In this document: piece by piece, positions 1 through 8,260 of the stretch
How positions within the stretch are numbered: position 1 is the stretch's first letter
How the letters are laid out: each line of letters opens with the position of its first letter
Assembly (NCBI RefSeq): GCF_046530675.1
Contig: NZ_CP172558.1
Coordinates: forward strand, 1,798,001 to 1,862,000
Origin: Chitinibacter sp046530675
GTDB lineage: Bacteria > Pseudomonadota > Gammaproteobacteria > Burkholderiales > Chitinibacteraceae
Direction: 5' to 3'
Length of the DNA stretch: 64,000 nt
Program-made: the position numbers and the translations under genes
Notes under the pieces: model-generated
Databases searched by the model: none
What the model saw: only the letters and a program-made list of their open reading frames with translations
What the model was told of the DNA's origin: nothing

Positions 1-597
1 CTTACCACTGAGCAAGCCGATGATGTTTTGCTTGTGGCGTACGATCAGCAAAATACTGATTGCGATGACGGCGGCGATATACGCCGGAACAGGCAGGAAA
101 TACCAGCACAGAAACGGCGCGGCAATGGCCGCACAAATGGCCGATAGCGATGAAATTTTCAGCCCTTTGGCAACAAACAGCCAGATGCCCAGTGTCGCCA
201 AGCCTAGCCACAGATTGAGCGCGAGCAAAATCCCCGCAGCAGTCGCAACGCCTTTGCCGCCTTTGAAGCTGAAAAATACCGGCCACATATGGCCTATCGT
301 CACCGCGAGCGCGACGGCGGCGATGGTGTAATCGAAGATTGGATTTGCGCCAAGACCGAAAACCGGCGCGAGCTGCTGTGCAGCAAACACTGCAACCCAG
401 CCTTTGAGCGCATCGCCGAGCAGTGTCAATGCGGCGGCTTTTTTATTGCCCGAGCGCAGCACATTGGTCGCACCCGGATTGTTCGAGCCATAGCTGCGCG
501 GGTCGGCCAGCCCCATGGCGCGGCTGACAATCACGGCAAACGACAGCGAACCAACGAGATACGCGGCGATGATGAAAATTACTAAGGTGAGGTTCAT
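1..597 (-). CDS. plsY: PlsY, acyl-phosphate:glycerol-3-phosphate acyltransferase (3' end cut by window edge)
   Basis: Inner-membrane enzyme that transfers an acyl group from acyl-phosphate to glycerol-3-phosphate, the first step of phospholipid synthesis. Reading leftward from an ATG at 597, the frame stays open for 199 codons to the edge. It begins MNLTLVIFIIAAYLVGSLSF and carries the family motifs GSNNPGATNVLR and, further on, FKGGKGVATAAG, among several hydrophobic segments. PlsY is usually about 200 residues, so only the last few residues and the stop should be missing. It is divergent from folB, about 90 bp away, an arrangement common in proteobacteria. Identification is by motif recognition. 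Confidence 0.95.
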   Translation of the reverse strand, partial: MNLTLVIFIIAAYLVGSLSFAVIVSRAMGLADPRSYGSNNPGATNVLRSGNKKAAALTLLGDALKGWVAVFAAQQLAPVFGLGANPIFDYTIAAVALAVTIGHMWPVFFSFKGGKGVATAAGILLALNLWLGLATLGIWLFVAKGLKISSLSAICAAIAAPFLCWYFLPVPAYIAAVIAISILLIVRHKQNIIGLLSGK

Positions 598-687
598 CCT
601 GAATTCCACTACAATCGTGAGCTTTCGATTCTAAGCCAATCCGCCACACGCTCAAAGCATCGTGTGCGCGGGAAGGGCGATGGTGTT

Positions 688-1047
688 ATGGATATTATTT
701 ATTTGCAGCAAGTCCGTGCCGAAACCGTGATCGGCTGGTATGACTGGGAGCGCACTCAGTCGCAGGCCGTCGAGCTCGATCTGGAAATCGGTCTGCCTTC
801 GGCGCGTGCCTGTGTGTCGGACGATCTGGTCGATACGATTGATTACGATAAAGTCGTGACGCATTTGCGCGCGGTGATGGCCGAAAAACATTTCTTGCTG
901 ATCGAGGCGCTGGCCGAGCATATCGCACATATTCTGCTGCATGATTTTGGCGCACCGTGGATCAAGGTGTCGGTGACCAAGCTTAATATTTTGAAGGATG
1001 TGGGACGGGTCGGCGTGACGATAGAGCGCGGCCATCGCGGTGGATAA
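688..1047 (+). CDS. folB: Dihydroneopterin aldolase
   Basis: Cytoplasmic folate-pathway enzyme that converts 7,8-dihydroneopterin to 6-hydroxymethyl-dihydropterin and glycolaldehyde. The 119-residue product starts MDIIYLQQVRAETVIGWYDW, the usual FolB opening, and has the conserved DTIDYDKV and LIEALAEHIA segments, the latter in the active-site region. The ATG at 688 is chosen because it matches the family N-terminus and follows a GGGAAGGG purine tract; a GTG at 664 in the same frame would add eight atypical residues. Two other folate genes, folP and folK, lie elsewhere in the window. A 49-nt palindromic element follows the stop codon. Confidence 0.95.
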   Translation: MDIIYLQQVRAETVIGWYDWERTQSQAVELDLEIGLPSARACVSDDLVDTIDYDKVVTHLRAVMAEKHFLLIEALAEHIAHILLHDFGAPWIKVSVTKLNILKDVGRVGVTIERGHRGG

Positions 1048-1060
1048 ATAATACATTGCT

Positions 1061-1109
1061 GGGTATGCCTCGCTGGATTAATTGATGCCTGATCTTGCTG
1101 GCTATACCC
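1061..1109. repeat. 49-nt GGGTAT/ATACCC palindromic element, copy A
   Basis: Begins GGGTAT at 1061 and ends ATACCC at 1109, 13 nt after the folB stop. Pairing position i with 50-i gives a stem running through positions 1-20 with mismatches only at 8, 11 and 14, including several G-T wobbles. It is followed by CTTGCTG. It is one of seven such elements in the window. Confidence 0.6.
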
Positions 1110-1223
1110 CTTGCTGCGTGAACGGCGGTGGATTTTATTTATGCAGATCGATTGAACTTGTCACACGCCGCCCCTACTAATACTGCATTCATCCGTCGAC
1201 TCCTCATTACAGGAAATCATTAC

Positions 1224-2159
1224 ATGGCTCGTTTTAGTCAGACTTTTATGGTGGCGCTGATGAGCGCTACCTTGTTTACTAGCCACATTGCCGAAGCCAA
1301 GCGCGTCGGTGGTGGCCGTTCAGCCGGGATGCAGCGTCAGGCGCAGCCCGCCCCGCAACGTCAGGCTCAGCCGCAACAGCCTTATCAAGCCCCAGCTCCT
1401 GCGCCTGTTCAGCAGAAGAAAAGTGGTATCGGTGGCATGATGGGCGGCGTACTGGGTGGCCTGGCAGTGGGTGGTTTGCTCGGTTATATGCTGGGCAATA
1501 ATGCTTCAGGTGCAGCCGAGGGTGATAGCGGTATTCCTTGGGGTACTTTGCTGCTCCTGGGGGCATTGACCGCGGGTGGCGTTATGCTGTTGCGCCGTCG
1601 CAATACCAAACCGCTTGCACAGCCCCATGCGTATGCAGGTGTTCCGGCAATGAATCCGGCCAATTCGCAGCCAGCCCAACAGCCGACTTATCAGCCACAG
1701 GCGTTTCAGTCTGCGCCGAATGATCTGAGTGGTGGCTTCCGTATCGGACAAGGGGCTGGCGGCGCGTATTCCGCACCAGCAACGCCGATTACCCGCTTGC
1801 CGGATGGCACCGAAGCGGCGGCCTTTCTGCGTCAGGCACGGGCAAGTTTCCTGCACATTCAGGCTTTGAATTCGCCCGATCAGGCCGAAGAAATCCGTCG
1901 TTATATGACGCCTGATTTGTTCGAGCAGCTCAAGCATGAGATCGGCGAGAATCAGGACGTTGCCGAATTCCCCGAGCTGAATTTGCAAATCATCGAGGCC
2001 GTGGACGAAGGCGGTCGCATGGTCGCCAGCGTTGAGTTTAGCGGCCGTGTTAGCGAAAGCCTGAATGCGCCAGCAGTGCCATTCAAGGAAATGTGGCACT
2101 TTGTCCGCCCAATGCAGGGCGACCCACGCTGGCTGCTGGCAGGGATTCAGCAGCTCTAA
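1224..2159 (+). CDS. Tim44-like domain protein, membrane associated
   Basis: A 311-residue protein with an N-terminal signal or anchor (MARFSQTFMVALMSATLFTS), a Q/P/A-rich low-complexity stretch, a glycine-rich hydrophobic hairpin near residues 75-95 and a second membrane segment near 100-120. A C-terminal domain of about 130 residues resembles the Tim44/TimA-like fold (PF04280); motifs include FLRQARASFLHIQ and a terminal WHFVRPMQGDPRWLLAGIQ. Its role in bacteria is not established. The ATG at 1224 is chosen over an in-frame start at 1128 because AGGAAA lies 7 nt upstream and a signal sequence follows directly. It ends in a strong terminator. Confidence 0.85.
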   Translation: MARFSQTFMVALMSATLFTSHIAEAKRVGGGRSAGMQRQAQPAPQRQAQPQQPYQAPAPAPVQQKKSGIGGMMGGVLGGLAVGGLLGYMLGNNASGAAEGDSGIPWGTLLLLGALTAGGVMLLRRRNTKPLAQPHAYAGVPAMNPANSQPAQQPTYQPQAFQSAPNDLSGGFRIGQGAGGAYSAPATPITRLPDGTEAAAFLRQARASFLHIQALNSPDQAEEIRRYMTPDLFEQLKHEIGENQDVAEFPELNLQIIEAVDEGGRMVASVEFSGRVSESLNAPAVPFKEMWHFVRPMQGDPRWLLAGIQQL

Positions 2160-2186
2160 TCCGTTCTCTGTCGCAATTCTTCAAAG

Positions 2187-2219
2187 CCCGTTAAGTTGTT
2201 ACGACTTAACGGGTTTTTT
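2187..2219 (+). terminator. Intrinsic terminator after the Tim44-like gene
   Basis: Perfect stem CCCGTTAAGT (2187-2196) with ACTTAACGGG (2204-2213), followed by six T residues. Confidence 0.9.
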
Positions 2220-2260
2220 GTCTTACAATTTACCTTGATTTCTTGTTCGAAGGTGTGCAT

Positions 2261-2611
2261 GTGAAAGCGCTTAAACCGATCCTGCTGGTTTTACCCCTGC
2301 TGTTTTCTGGCTGCGATCAATTGGCCTCCAAGCTGAATCAGGGCAAGACCAACGCCAAGGCCATTGGCGCAGCGTGTCGCCATAGCGGGCGGGCGCTGGA
2401 AGATTGTTATCGTCGCAACCCTCGTGCGGCCAAGGCCGATGTGTTTGAGGGCTGGAAAGAAATGAATGAATATATGCTGAGCAAAAAAATCGAAGTCGTG
2501 CCGCCGCCGCCCGATTTACCTACTCCGCCAGCCATGCTGCCAGCTGATGCTGCCGCCAGCGAGACAGCCGAGTCCAATGCGTCTGAAAGTTCCGAATTAA
2601 AAACTAATTAA
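2261..2611 (+). CDS. Small predicted lipoprotein
   Basis: A 116-residue protein not assigned to a named family. The GTG at 2261 follows a GAAGGTG ribosome-binding stretch and gives a lipoprotein signal: basic start, hydrophobic core LLVLPLLF and lipobox LFSGC with Cys at about residue 18. The mature part has a short region with two cysteines (AACRHSGRALEDCYRRNP) that could form a disulfide, then a proline- and alanine/serine-rich tail that looks disordered. It has its own upstream terminator and is followed after 20 bp by the Crp/Fnr genes, so co-transcription with them is possible. Function unknown. Confidence 0.7.
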   Translation: MKALKPILLVLPLLFSGCDQLASKLNQGKTNAKAIGAACRHSGRALEDCYRRNPRAAKADVFEGWKEMNEYMLSKKIEVVPPPPDLPTPPAMLPADAAASETAESNASESSELKTN

Positions 2612-2631
2612 GCTGTGAATGGAGCCATCCA

Positions 2632-3285
2632 ATGCAATCCATTCTCTCTAAAGTGGAGTTATTCTCCGGATTGCCCTGCGAAACATTGCAGTACATCGAG
2701 GACATTGCTACCCGGCGTCACTACAGCAAAGGTGTTGCGATTTTTTGTGAAGGTGAAATGGCTGAATCGCTACTGATTCTGGTTTCGGGTCGTGTTCGTC
2801 TGTTTCACAGTAATGATACCGGACGCGAGTTTGTTTATGGCGCGTATGAACCGGGCTCGTCGTTTGGCGATCTGGCGCTGTTTGCCAATGAAGCGCGCGT
2901 TGTGTGCGCTGAAGCCGAAGATGATTGTTCTTTTCTGGTTATTTCGCGGCAAGGATTTTTTGATTTGCTCGGCAGACACCCGGAAATCAAGGATGCGATG
3001 CTGAACAAGGCCGTGAGTCATATTATTCGTCTGACTCATGCCGTGAGTGATCTGGCGCTCAAGGACGTGTACGGGCGAATTCGCAAGGTATTTGAAGCTT
3101 TGGCCGTTCAAACGCCAGAGGGTGGATTAATCGACGATTTGCTGACCCAGCAATCATTAGCCGACCGGGTCGGCGCTTCGCGTGAAATGGTTGCCAAGGT
3201 CATGAAGGAACTGGTTGCCGGTGGCTATGTCGAAACGGCGCGGCGGCGAATTCTGATTCTGAAAAAACTACCCGAAAATTTTTAA
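2632..3285 (+). CDS. Crp/Fnr-family transcriptional regulator (first of a tandem pair)
   Basis: A 217-residue regulator with an N-terminal cyclic-nucleotide-binding-type beta-barrel (about residues 10-125, with EGEMAESLLILVSGRVRLF) and a C-terminal winged helix (LTQQSLADRVGASREMVAKV, about residues 165-184). It lacks the cysteine cluster of oxygen-sensing FNR; whether it binds cAMP or another effector cannot be told. The next gene is a same-length paralogue 30 bp downstream, so the pair probably arose by tandem duplication. Targets unknown. Confidence 0.9.
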   Translation: MQSILSKVELFSGLPCETLQYIEDIATRRHYSKGVAIFCEGEMAESLLILVSGRVRLFHSNDTGREFVYGAYEPGSSFGDLALFANEARVVCAEAEDDCSFLVISRQGFFDLLGRHPEIKDAMLNKAVSHIIRLTHAVSDLALKDVYGRIRKVFEALAVQTPEGGLIDDLLTQQSLADRVGASREMVAKVMKELVAGGYVETARRRILILKKLPENF

Positions 3286-3315
3286 TGCTGCTGGTTTTGT
3301 AAAGGTGAATGGCAG

Positions 3316-3969
3316 ATGTTGGAACTACTAAAAACGATCACGCTGTTTCAGGATTTTCCTGACGAGCAGCTGGAATATATTCTGGCTACTGGCTTAAAGC
3401 GCAGCATGCCCAAAGGGGCATTTGTTTTTCGGGAGGGTGATCCTGCCGAATCGATGTTTGTGATGATTGACGGTCGCGCACGGTGTTTTACCAGTGATAA
3501 TCAAGGCAAGGAATTTGTTTTTAAACTGGTCGAGCCGGGTGATGCGATTGGCGAGATTTCGCTGATCGATAATGAACCGCGCGGCTGGTCTTGTTTGTGC
3601 GAAGAAGACTCAACCTTTCTGGTGTTTGGCAAGCGGGAGTTTTGCGAAGCCATGGAGCGTGAGCCGCATGTCAAGGATCTGGTGATCCGGAATCTGGCGG
3701 CCATGGTGCGCCATTTGTCGAGTACGATGAAAAATCTGGCTTTGCTCGATGTCTATGGCCGAGTTCGCGCCTTGTTCGAATCTATGCTGGTGCAGGAGGA
3801 CGGTGTCGATATCGTGAGTCAGCCACTCACGCAACAGGCAATTGCCGATCGGGTTGGTTCGTCGCGCGAAATGATCGCCAGAATTTTGAAAGAACTGGTT
3901 TTTGGCGGCTATATCCGGCTGGAAAACAAACGGATCATTGTCCTGCAAAAATTACCCGAACGGTTTTGA
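3316..3969 (+). CDS. Crp/Fnr-family transcriptional regulator (second of a tandem pair)
   Basis: Also 217 residues with the same architecture as its neighbour: sensor barrel (FREGDPAESMFVMIDGRARCF), long dimerisation helix and winged helix (LTQQAIADRVGSSREMIARI). The recognition helices of the two copies are nearly the same (SREMVAKVMKELV versus SREMIARILKELV), so they could share operators, while the sensor domains differ more. No FNR-type iron-sulfur cysteines. The gene ends at a strong terminator shared with lptM. The ligand is unknown. Confidence 0.9.
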   Translation: MLELLKTITLFQDFPDEQLEYILATGLKRSMPKGAFVFREGDPAESMFVMIDGRARCFTSDNQGKEFVFKLVEPGDAIGEISLIDNEPRGWSCLCEEDSTFLVFGKREFCEAMEREPHVKDLVIRNLAAMVRHLSSTMKNLALLDVYGRVRALFESMLVQEDGVDIVSQPLTQQAIADRVGSSREMIARILKELVFGGYIRLENKRIIVLQKLPERF

Positions 3970-3970
3970 T

Positions 3971-3999
3971 AAAAAAAGCGGCGATGAGCCGCTTTTTTT
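3971..3999. terminator. Bidirectional terminator between the second Crp/Fnr gene and lptM
   Basis: An A-run, stem AGCGGC / GCCGCT with a GATGA loop, and a T-run: symmetrical, so it can end transcripts on both strands. It overlaps the lptM stop codon. Confidence 0.88.
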
Positions 4000-4177
4000 A
4001 TTGGGCGTCGCTTTCGAGGGCAGAGGCCGCGTTGCTCAGTGGTTCCGCTGGCGTGCTGATTTCGGACGCTGCGCTGGCTGGCTTCGCTGGGCCATTTTTC
4101 GGCAGGTACAAAGGTCCTTTATAACCGCAAGCGGTCAGCAGGGTGGCAACGAAGATAAATACAGTCAGCGCACGCAT
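3998..4177 (-). CDS. lptM: LptM-type small lipoprotein
   Basis: A 59-residue lipoprotein: signal MRALTVFIFVATLLTAC with lipobox LTAC, then GYKGPLYLP, the hallmark right after the lipidated cysteine in LptM/YifL proteins. LptM stabilises the LptDE lipopolysaccharide translocon in the outer membrane of E. coli. The tail is Ala/Ser/Pro/Glu rich. The ATG at 4177 is chosen because the signal sequence starts there; a start at 4213 would put 12 extra residues before it. Divergent from cyaY, as in many betaproteobacteria, but the lysA gene often found downstream is absent here. Confidence 0.85.
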   Translation of the reverse strand: MRALTVFIFVATLLTACGYKGPLYLPKNGPAKPASAASEISTPAEPLSNAASALESDAQ

Positions 4178-4227
4178 AAATTGGATAACAGTGGCAAAAT
4201 TGCAGTTTAACATGGCAAGGTAAGAGC

Positions 4228-4545
4228 ATGAGCGAATCTGAATTTCTGACCCTCAGCGATGCAATTTTTGCGCAAATCGAGATTGCACTCGACGACGCTG
4301 CTTTTGATGTTGACTCTTTGCGCGCTGGCAATGTGCTGGAAATCGAGTTTGACGATGGCAGCAAAGTCATTGTGAACCGCCATACGCCCAATCAGGAATT
4401 ATGGATTGCCGCTAAATCGGGCGGTTATCACTATCGTTTGCAGGGTTCTAGCTGGATCAATACCCGTGGCGATGGCGAATTTTTTGCCGATCTGGCGCAG
4501 GCAATCAGCACACAGGCTGGCGCGCCATTTACTTTTTCAGTCTGA
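4228..4545 (+). CDS. cyaY: Frataxin-like iron-binding protein CyaY
   Basis: A 105-residue frataxin homologue that binds iron on an acidic surface and modulates iron-sulfur cluster assembly at IscS. The N-terminal helix is rich in Asp/Glu (SESEFLTLSDAIFAQIEIAL, then DDAAFDVD), followed by the beta-sheet signature IEFDDGSKVIVNRHTPNQEL and WIAAKSGGYHYR. Length and order match bacterial CyaY. It is followed after 12 bp by the YqaA-type gene. Confidence 0.95.
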   Translation: MSESEFLTLSDAIFAQIEIALDDAAFDVDSLRAGNVLEIEFDDGSKVIVNRHTPNQELWIAAKSGGYHYRLQGSSWINTRGDGEFFADLAQAISTQAGAPFTFSV

Positions 4546-4557
4546 TTCATTGATCCG

Positions 4558-4965
4558 ATGTCGACTTTGAGCTGGCTGGCCGGTATATGGCTATCGGCGT
4601 TCACTTCGGCGACCATTCTGCCGGGCAACTCGGAAGCGGTTTTTGCCGCTGCATTGCATTTTCAGCCGCAGTTGTGGCTGCTGGCCTGGCTGGTCGTATC
4701 GATTGGCAATATTCTGGGCGGCTTGCTGACAATATTCATGGGGCGAAAGCTGTTGCGAGCGCCTGATTCGGCTCGTCATGCCCAATGGTTGCAAGCTGCG
4801 CAGCGATATGGTCCGATCAGCTTGTTATTTTCCTGGGTACCGCTGTTGGGTGATGCACTGTGTGGTCTGGCGGGATATTGTCGCTGGCCGTGGTTTTCGA
4901 GTGTGCTGTATTTAAGTGCAGGAAAAATTGCCCGCTATGGGGTAATTGTCTGGGTGTTAATCTAG
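4558..4965 (+). CDS. YqaA-family (SNARE-associated/DedA-like) membrane protein
   Basis: A 135-residue inner-membrane protein with about four hydrophobic segments. It shows the DedA/VTT-type pattern of small YqaA proteins: SATILPGNSEAVFAA near the N-terminus, GNILGGLLTIFMGR in the middle, and a late WVPLLGDALCGLAGYCRWPW region. DedA-superfamily members are linked to lipid scrambling and envelope homeostasis; the role of the short YqaA branch is unclear. Possibly co-transcribed with cyaY (12-bp gap). Confidence 0.8.
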   Translation: MSTLSWLAGIWLSAFTSATILPGNSEAVFAAALHFQPQLWLLAWLVVSIGNILGGLLTIFMGRKLLRAPDSARHAQWLQAAQRYGPISLLFSWVPLLGDALCGLAGYCRWPWFSSVLYLSAGKIARYGVIVWVLI

Positions 4966-5000
4966 ATGCAGTATTCAAGTTAATACATGCTGGGGGTATG

Positions 5001-6440
5001 ATGAAGTTCAAGATGGTTGCTGCATCCTTGGCGATGGCTTTGCTCACTCAGGCTGCGCTGGCCGAAAAATTGCCTGATCTGGGCGATGTCTCACAGCAGG
5101 GGTTGAGTAAGCAGGAAGAGCGTGAAATCGGCGAGAGTGCGATGCGCCAGATTCGTCGTAGCGGCGGACTGGTTGATGATCCCGAAGTGATGGCATTTCT
5201 GGCGACCATGGGAAACCGGCTGGCTGATGCGGCTGAAGTGAACGAGCCGCAATTTACTTTCTTTCCGCTACTGGATAAAACGGTCAATGCCTTTGCGATT
5301 CCCGGCGGTTTTATCGGCGTGCATACCGGTCTGATTGTTCAGTCGCAGCATGAGTCGGAAGTTGCCAGTGTGCTTGCGCACGAGATTGCCCACGTCACCC
5401 AGAATCATCTGGCTCGGATGATTGACAGTATGCGGGTGAGTCCATGGCTGGGGCTGGCCGGTGTGGCTGCAGCGATTCTGGCCAGTAGCGCCGGGCGCGG
5501 TGATGCCGCCGCTGCCGCTTTGACCGCGACGATGGGCGTCACGGTGCAGCGACAGCTCGATTTTACCTATTCATTCGAGCAGGAAGCCGATCGGATCGGC
5601 ATGCAGACCTTGCAGCAATCCGGCTACGATCCGGCAGCGATGGCGGTCTTTTTCGAGCGTTTGCAAAACTACAATCGTCTTTACGAAAACAATGCCCCCG
5701 AGTTTTTGCGCACGCATCCGGTGACGATGAAACGGATTGCCGACGCGCAAAACCGGCTGGGTTCTGGCAGCTATCGCCAGATTCCCGACTCGCTTGAATT
5801 TCTGTTTGTTCGCGAAAAGTGCCGTGCCTTGCAAATGGGCGGGCTCGAGGGCGTTATTTATTACCAGAAAACCATTGCCGAAAAACGCTACGCCAGTGAA
5901 GTCGCACAACGCTATGGTCTGGCTCTGGTGTATTACCTGAATCGTGAATATGAGCCGGCTTGGGCTGCGGTGCAAAAAGCCCGGGAATCCCTGGGTAACA
6001 AGGCGTCGCACCCGGCGCTGGAGTTTCTGGCAGGCAATATCCGGCTGGCGCAGGCGCGCAATAGCGAGGCATTGCAAATTCTGGCTGACGCCAGCCGACG
6101 TTTTCCGGCCAGCCGTGCGCTGATTTATGGCCTGATCGATGCGCAAATTGCAGCCGGTGCCTACGCCGAGGCCAAGGACGAAATTGACGACGCATTAATG
6201 TTGTACGCCAGCGATGCTCAGCTCTATCAGCGCGCTGCCAAACTGTACGCCAAGCAGGGTAAACCGATGCTGCAGTATCAGATGCAGGGTGAATATTATG
6301 CGCGGCTGAAAGAATACACCTCGGCGCTGGAGCAGTTCAATCTGGCGCTACGCCAGCCGAATGAGGATTTTCATTTGCAATCGGGGATTGAAGCGCGAAT
6401 CCGCGAAATTCAAGCGATGACCAAGGCCGATTCAAAGTAA
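5001..6440 (+). CDS. BepA-like periplasmic M48 metalloprotease with TPR domain
   Basis: About 479 residues. The signal peptide MKFKMVAASLAMALLTQAALA is followed by an M48 zinc protease domain with HEIAH at about residues 127-131 and the third-ligand region FEQEADRIGMQ. The C-terminal half is helical and TPR-like. This is the BepA (YfgC) layout; BepA assists or degrades LptD and BAM substrates in the periplasm. Two ATGs (4998, 5001) are possible; the second has the better distance from the GGGGG stretch at 4992-4996. It is near lptM but not next to it. A 49-nt palindrome starts 7 nt after the stop. Confidence 0.9.
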   Translation: MKFKMVAASLAMALLTQAALAEKLPDLGDVSQQGLSKQEEREIGESAMRQIRRSGGLVDDPEVMAFLATMGNRLADAAEVNEPQFTFFPLLDKTVNAFAIPGGFIGVHTGLIVQSQHESEVASVLAHEIAHVTQNHLARMIDSMRVSPWLGLAGVAAAILASSAGRGDAAAAALTATMGVTVQRQLDFTYSFEQEADRIGMQTLQQSGYDPAAMAVFFERLQNYNRLYENNAPEFLRTHPVTMKRIADAQNRLGSGSYRQIPDSLEFLFVREKCRALQMGGLEGVIYYQKTIAEKRYASEVAQRYGLALVYYLNREYEPAWAAVQKARESLGNKASHPALEFLAGNIRLAQARNSEALQILADASRRFPASRALIYGLIDAQIAAGAYAEAKDEIDDALMLYASDAQLYQRAAKLYAKQGKPMLQYQMQGEYYARLKEYTSALEQFNLALRQPNEDFHLQSGIEARIREIQAMTKADSK

Positions 6441-6447
6441 ATAGTAG

Positions 6448-6496
6448 GGGTATTTGATTGCGGGCTTTTATTTGTATGGCCTGCAGTTGTATACCC
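6448..6496. repeat. 49-nt GGGTAT/ATACCC palindromic element, copy B
   Basis: One of the best-folding copies: positions 1-19 pair with 31-49 with a single mismatch at position 7 and several G-T wobbles, leaving an 11-nt loop. It begins 7 nt after the bepA stop and lies between two convergent genes. It is followed by TTGTTG. Confidence 0.65.
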
Positions 6497-6503
6497 TTGT
6501 TGC

Positions 6504-6938
6504 TTAGCGGCTGAGTTTGATGCGTGCGCGCAGACCGTCGAGGTAGATATTCGGATCGGGCGCGGTGTTATTGCGTTGTGCCTGCCAGATCATTTCACCC
6601 AGACATTCGAGCATATCGTGTAGCGCTTTGTGCGCGTCACCATGTTGCGTATGTAATTGCGCATAGAGCTGGCGTACCCCGGCGGGCTGGTCGATCGAGA
6701 GTTGTTCGGCAATCGCCAGGTGCAGGCTGATATGCAGAAAAGGATTGGTGTCGCCGTGTTCGGGCGGCCAGTCGCGGTCGATATAATCTTCGCTCAGATA
6801 CTGGTGATATTCGGGGTGTGCCATCAGCACGTCGATGACGATGGCTTCCAGGTCGGCCAGTTGCAGCCCTTGCTGATGTTTTTGCCAGCTATTGATAAAA
6901 AAACGGCGGGCCTGATCGCGGCTCGGGTTGAACAGCAT
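6504..6938 (-). CDS. DUF1841 family protein
   Basis: A 144-residue soluble protein starting MLFNPSRDQARRFF, the typical opening of DUF1841 proteins, with the conserved SEDYIDRDWPPEHGDTNPFLH and LHLAIAEQL blocks. Function unknown. The ATG at 6938 matches the family start; a TTG at 6950 would overlap the stop of the upstream FIST gene. It lies 8 bp after that gene, so the two are probably co-transcribed. Convergent with bepA. Confidence 0.88.
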   Translation of the reverse strand: MLFNPSRDQARRFFINSWQKHQQGLQLADLEAIVIDVLMAHPEYHQYLSEDYIDRDWPPEHGDTNPFLHISLHLAIAEQLSIDQPAGVRQLYAQLHTQHGDAHKALHDMLECLGEMIWQAQRNNTAPDPNIYLDGLRARIKLSR

Positions 6939-6946
6939 GGTCGGTC

Positions 6947-7972
6947 TCAATCAAATAAAGCCAGAAGTACGCTATTGTCGGCGATGCGGTTGTGCTTGTC
7001 GATGCGCGTATCGGTGGGCGGAATGATTTGGCCATTGCCGTAAAACCCGGCAAAGGGCATGTCAGGTAAAGCTTTGCGTATTGCTTCCCAGTCGGGCTCG
7101 CTAATGCCGTTGCCAGCCATGACGCGGCGATGACTGGAAAAAACCAGACCCCAGCCCGGTTGGGCTTGTCCGCCGGTAGCTTGGGCGATTTGCTCGCTTA
7201 ATTCTTTGCTCGCGGCTTGAGTATCAAAATAACCCCAGTTGAGCGTCGCACCCAGTGGCAATTCATGCGCCAGCATGACGCTGCCGTGCTTGGCGTCGCA
7301 AGCAATCAGCGGCACCCAGACGGTTTGTTTTTCATTGCTGATTCGAGCCAGCAGACTTTCCTGCTGATATTGCTGTAAATAAGGGGTCAGGGTGTCGAGT
7401 GCGGCGCAGTGATCGAGTGTTGTCAGGTGCAAATTCGAGCTGGCGGTGATGGTGTAGTCGGGGCTGAGTATTTTGATTCCGTCGGAAACGATTAATGCTC
7501 GGGCGCTGAGCGGGGTCTGGGTGAAGCTGACTCGTTGCTGCCCGGCTTGCCAAAGTGCGTACTGGCCTTTGCCCGTCGCATCGCCGGCGATCCCGCCAAA
7601 TTTGGTCGAACCGTCATTAAGCCAGAATTGATTGATCGCATTGGGCGCTGCGAGCACCAGATGGGATTGTGATGATTGTGGGCGCGGGTGATTGGGCGGC
7701 AGAACCAGTGCGGCGGCAGCGGGGGAGTCGAGTGACCAGTCCTGTTCGGTAAAAACGCCAGCGGCACTGGCGCCGATGACGTCGATACTGCCACAGTGCT
7801 GCATGACGGCATTGAGGCATTCATCGATGTTTTGTTGAAAATGCGTCGATAAAAACAGAAAGACGCTTCCGGCTTGAGTCATTTCACCACGCGTCATGGC
7901 GCTGTTGAGCGCTGCGATGGCAATCTGGGGGGTGGCTTTGGAGCCGTGAGCGTAGCCGCTAGCGGGTTTCAT
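6947..7972 (-). CDS. FIST domain sensor protein
   Basis: A 341-residue protein with a FIST-N region (about residues 30-190, containing SIDVIGASAAGVFTEQDWSL) and a FIST-C region (about 210-325, ending FAGFYGNGQIIP). FIST domains are predicted ligand-binding sensors, found alone or fused to signalling modules; no output domain is attached here. No signal peptide or membrane segment is visible. It sits just upstream of the DUF1841 gene. The ligand is unknown. Confidence 0.8.
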   Translation of the reverse strand: MKPASGYAHGSKATPQIAIAALNSAMTRGEMTQAGSVFLFLSTHFQQNIDECLNAVMQHCGSIDVIGASAAGVFTEQDWSLDSPAAAALVLPPNHPRPQSSQSHLVLAAPNAINQFWLNDGSTKFGGIAGDATGKGQYALWQAGQQRVSFTQTPLSARALIVSDGIKILSPDYTITASSNLHLTTLDHCAALDTLTPYLQQYQQESLLARISNEKQTVWVPLIACDAKHGSVMLAHELPLGATLNWGYFDTQAASKELSEQIAQATGGQAQPGWGLVFSSHRRVMAGNGISEPDWEAIRKALPDMPFAGFYGNGQIIPPTDTRIDKHNRIADNSVLLALFD

Positions 7973-8179
7973 GGGGCACAGCGCGGATTGGTGATCCGGC
8001 GATTATGAAGCAAATGGGTAGAAAGACAAAAGTTGCCGCGCGGCTTTGCCTTACGTGAAAACTTTTATTCCATTACTTAACTTCAGTAAACAAAGGCTGA
8101 CAAGCTGAGGTGGTTGGCAGCTTGGAATGGAAACTCGCTGAAATATCAGGGATGTTCCTGACTTGTGCGGCCTTTGCCA
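7973..8179. other. Intergenic, no gene seen
   Basis: The 5' flank of the FIST gene and the region upstream of the carA promoter. Neither strand shows a convincing coding frame, RNA gene or repeat. Confidence 0.6.
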
Positions 8180-8208
8180 TTGAAGGAGAAGGGCTTTTGG
8201 GGTAGAAT
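8180..8208 (+). promoter_or_regulatory. Predicted carA promoter
   Basis: TTGAAG (8180-8185), a 17-nt spacer and TAGAAT (8203-8208) form a good sigma-70-type promoter. Transcription would start near 8215, about 100 nt before carA. Confidence 0.65.
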
Positions 8209-8222
8209 TCGGCCAATTTTGT

Positions 8223-8260
8223 ATGCGCGAAACGGGGTTGGCTTAGCTAATCCCGTTTTT
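8223..8260 (+). promoter_or_regulatory. Putative attenuator in the carA leader
   Basis: Between the predicted start of transcription and carA there is a terminator-like hairpin: AACGGG (8231-8236) pairs with CCCGTT (8251-8256), with an inner stem TTGGC / GCTAA, followed at once by a T-run ending at 8260. A seven-codon frame (MRETGLA, stop 8244-8246) starts at 8223 and ends in the hairpin; it lacks a clear Shine-Dalgarno. The layout recalls pyrimidine attenuators such as E. coli pyrBI; regulation here is inference. Confidence 0.45.

Noticed and set aside
4994..4999. GGGTAT at the start of the BepA-like gene
   Set aside because: No partner motif at the fixed distance; it is part of the ribosome-binding and start region.
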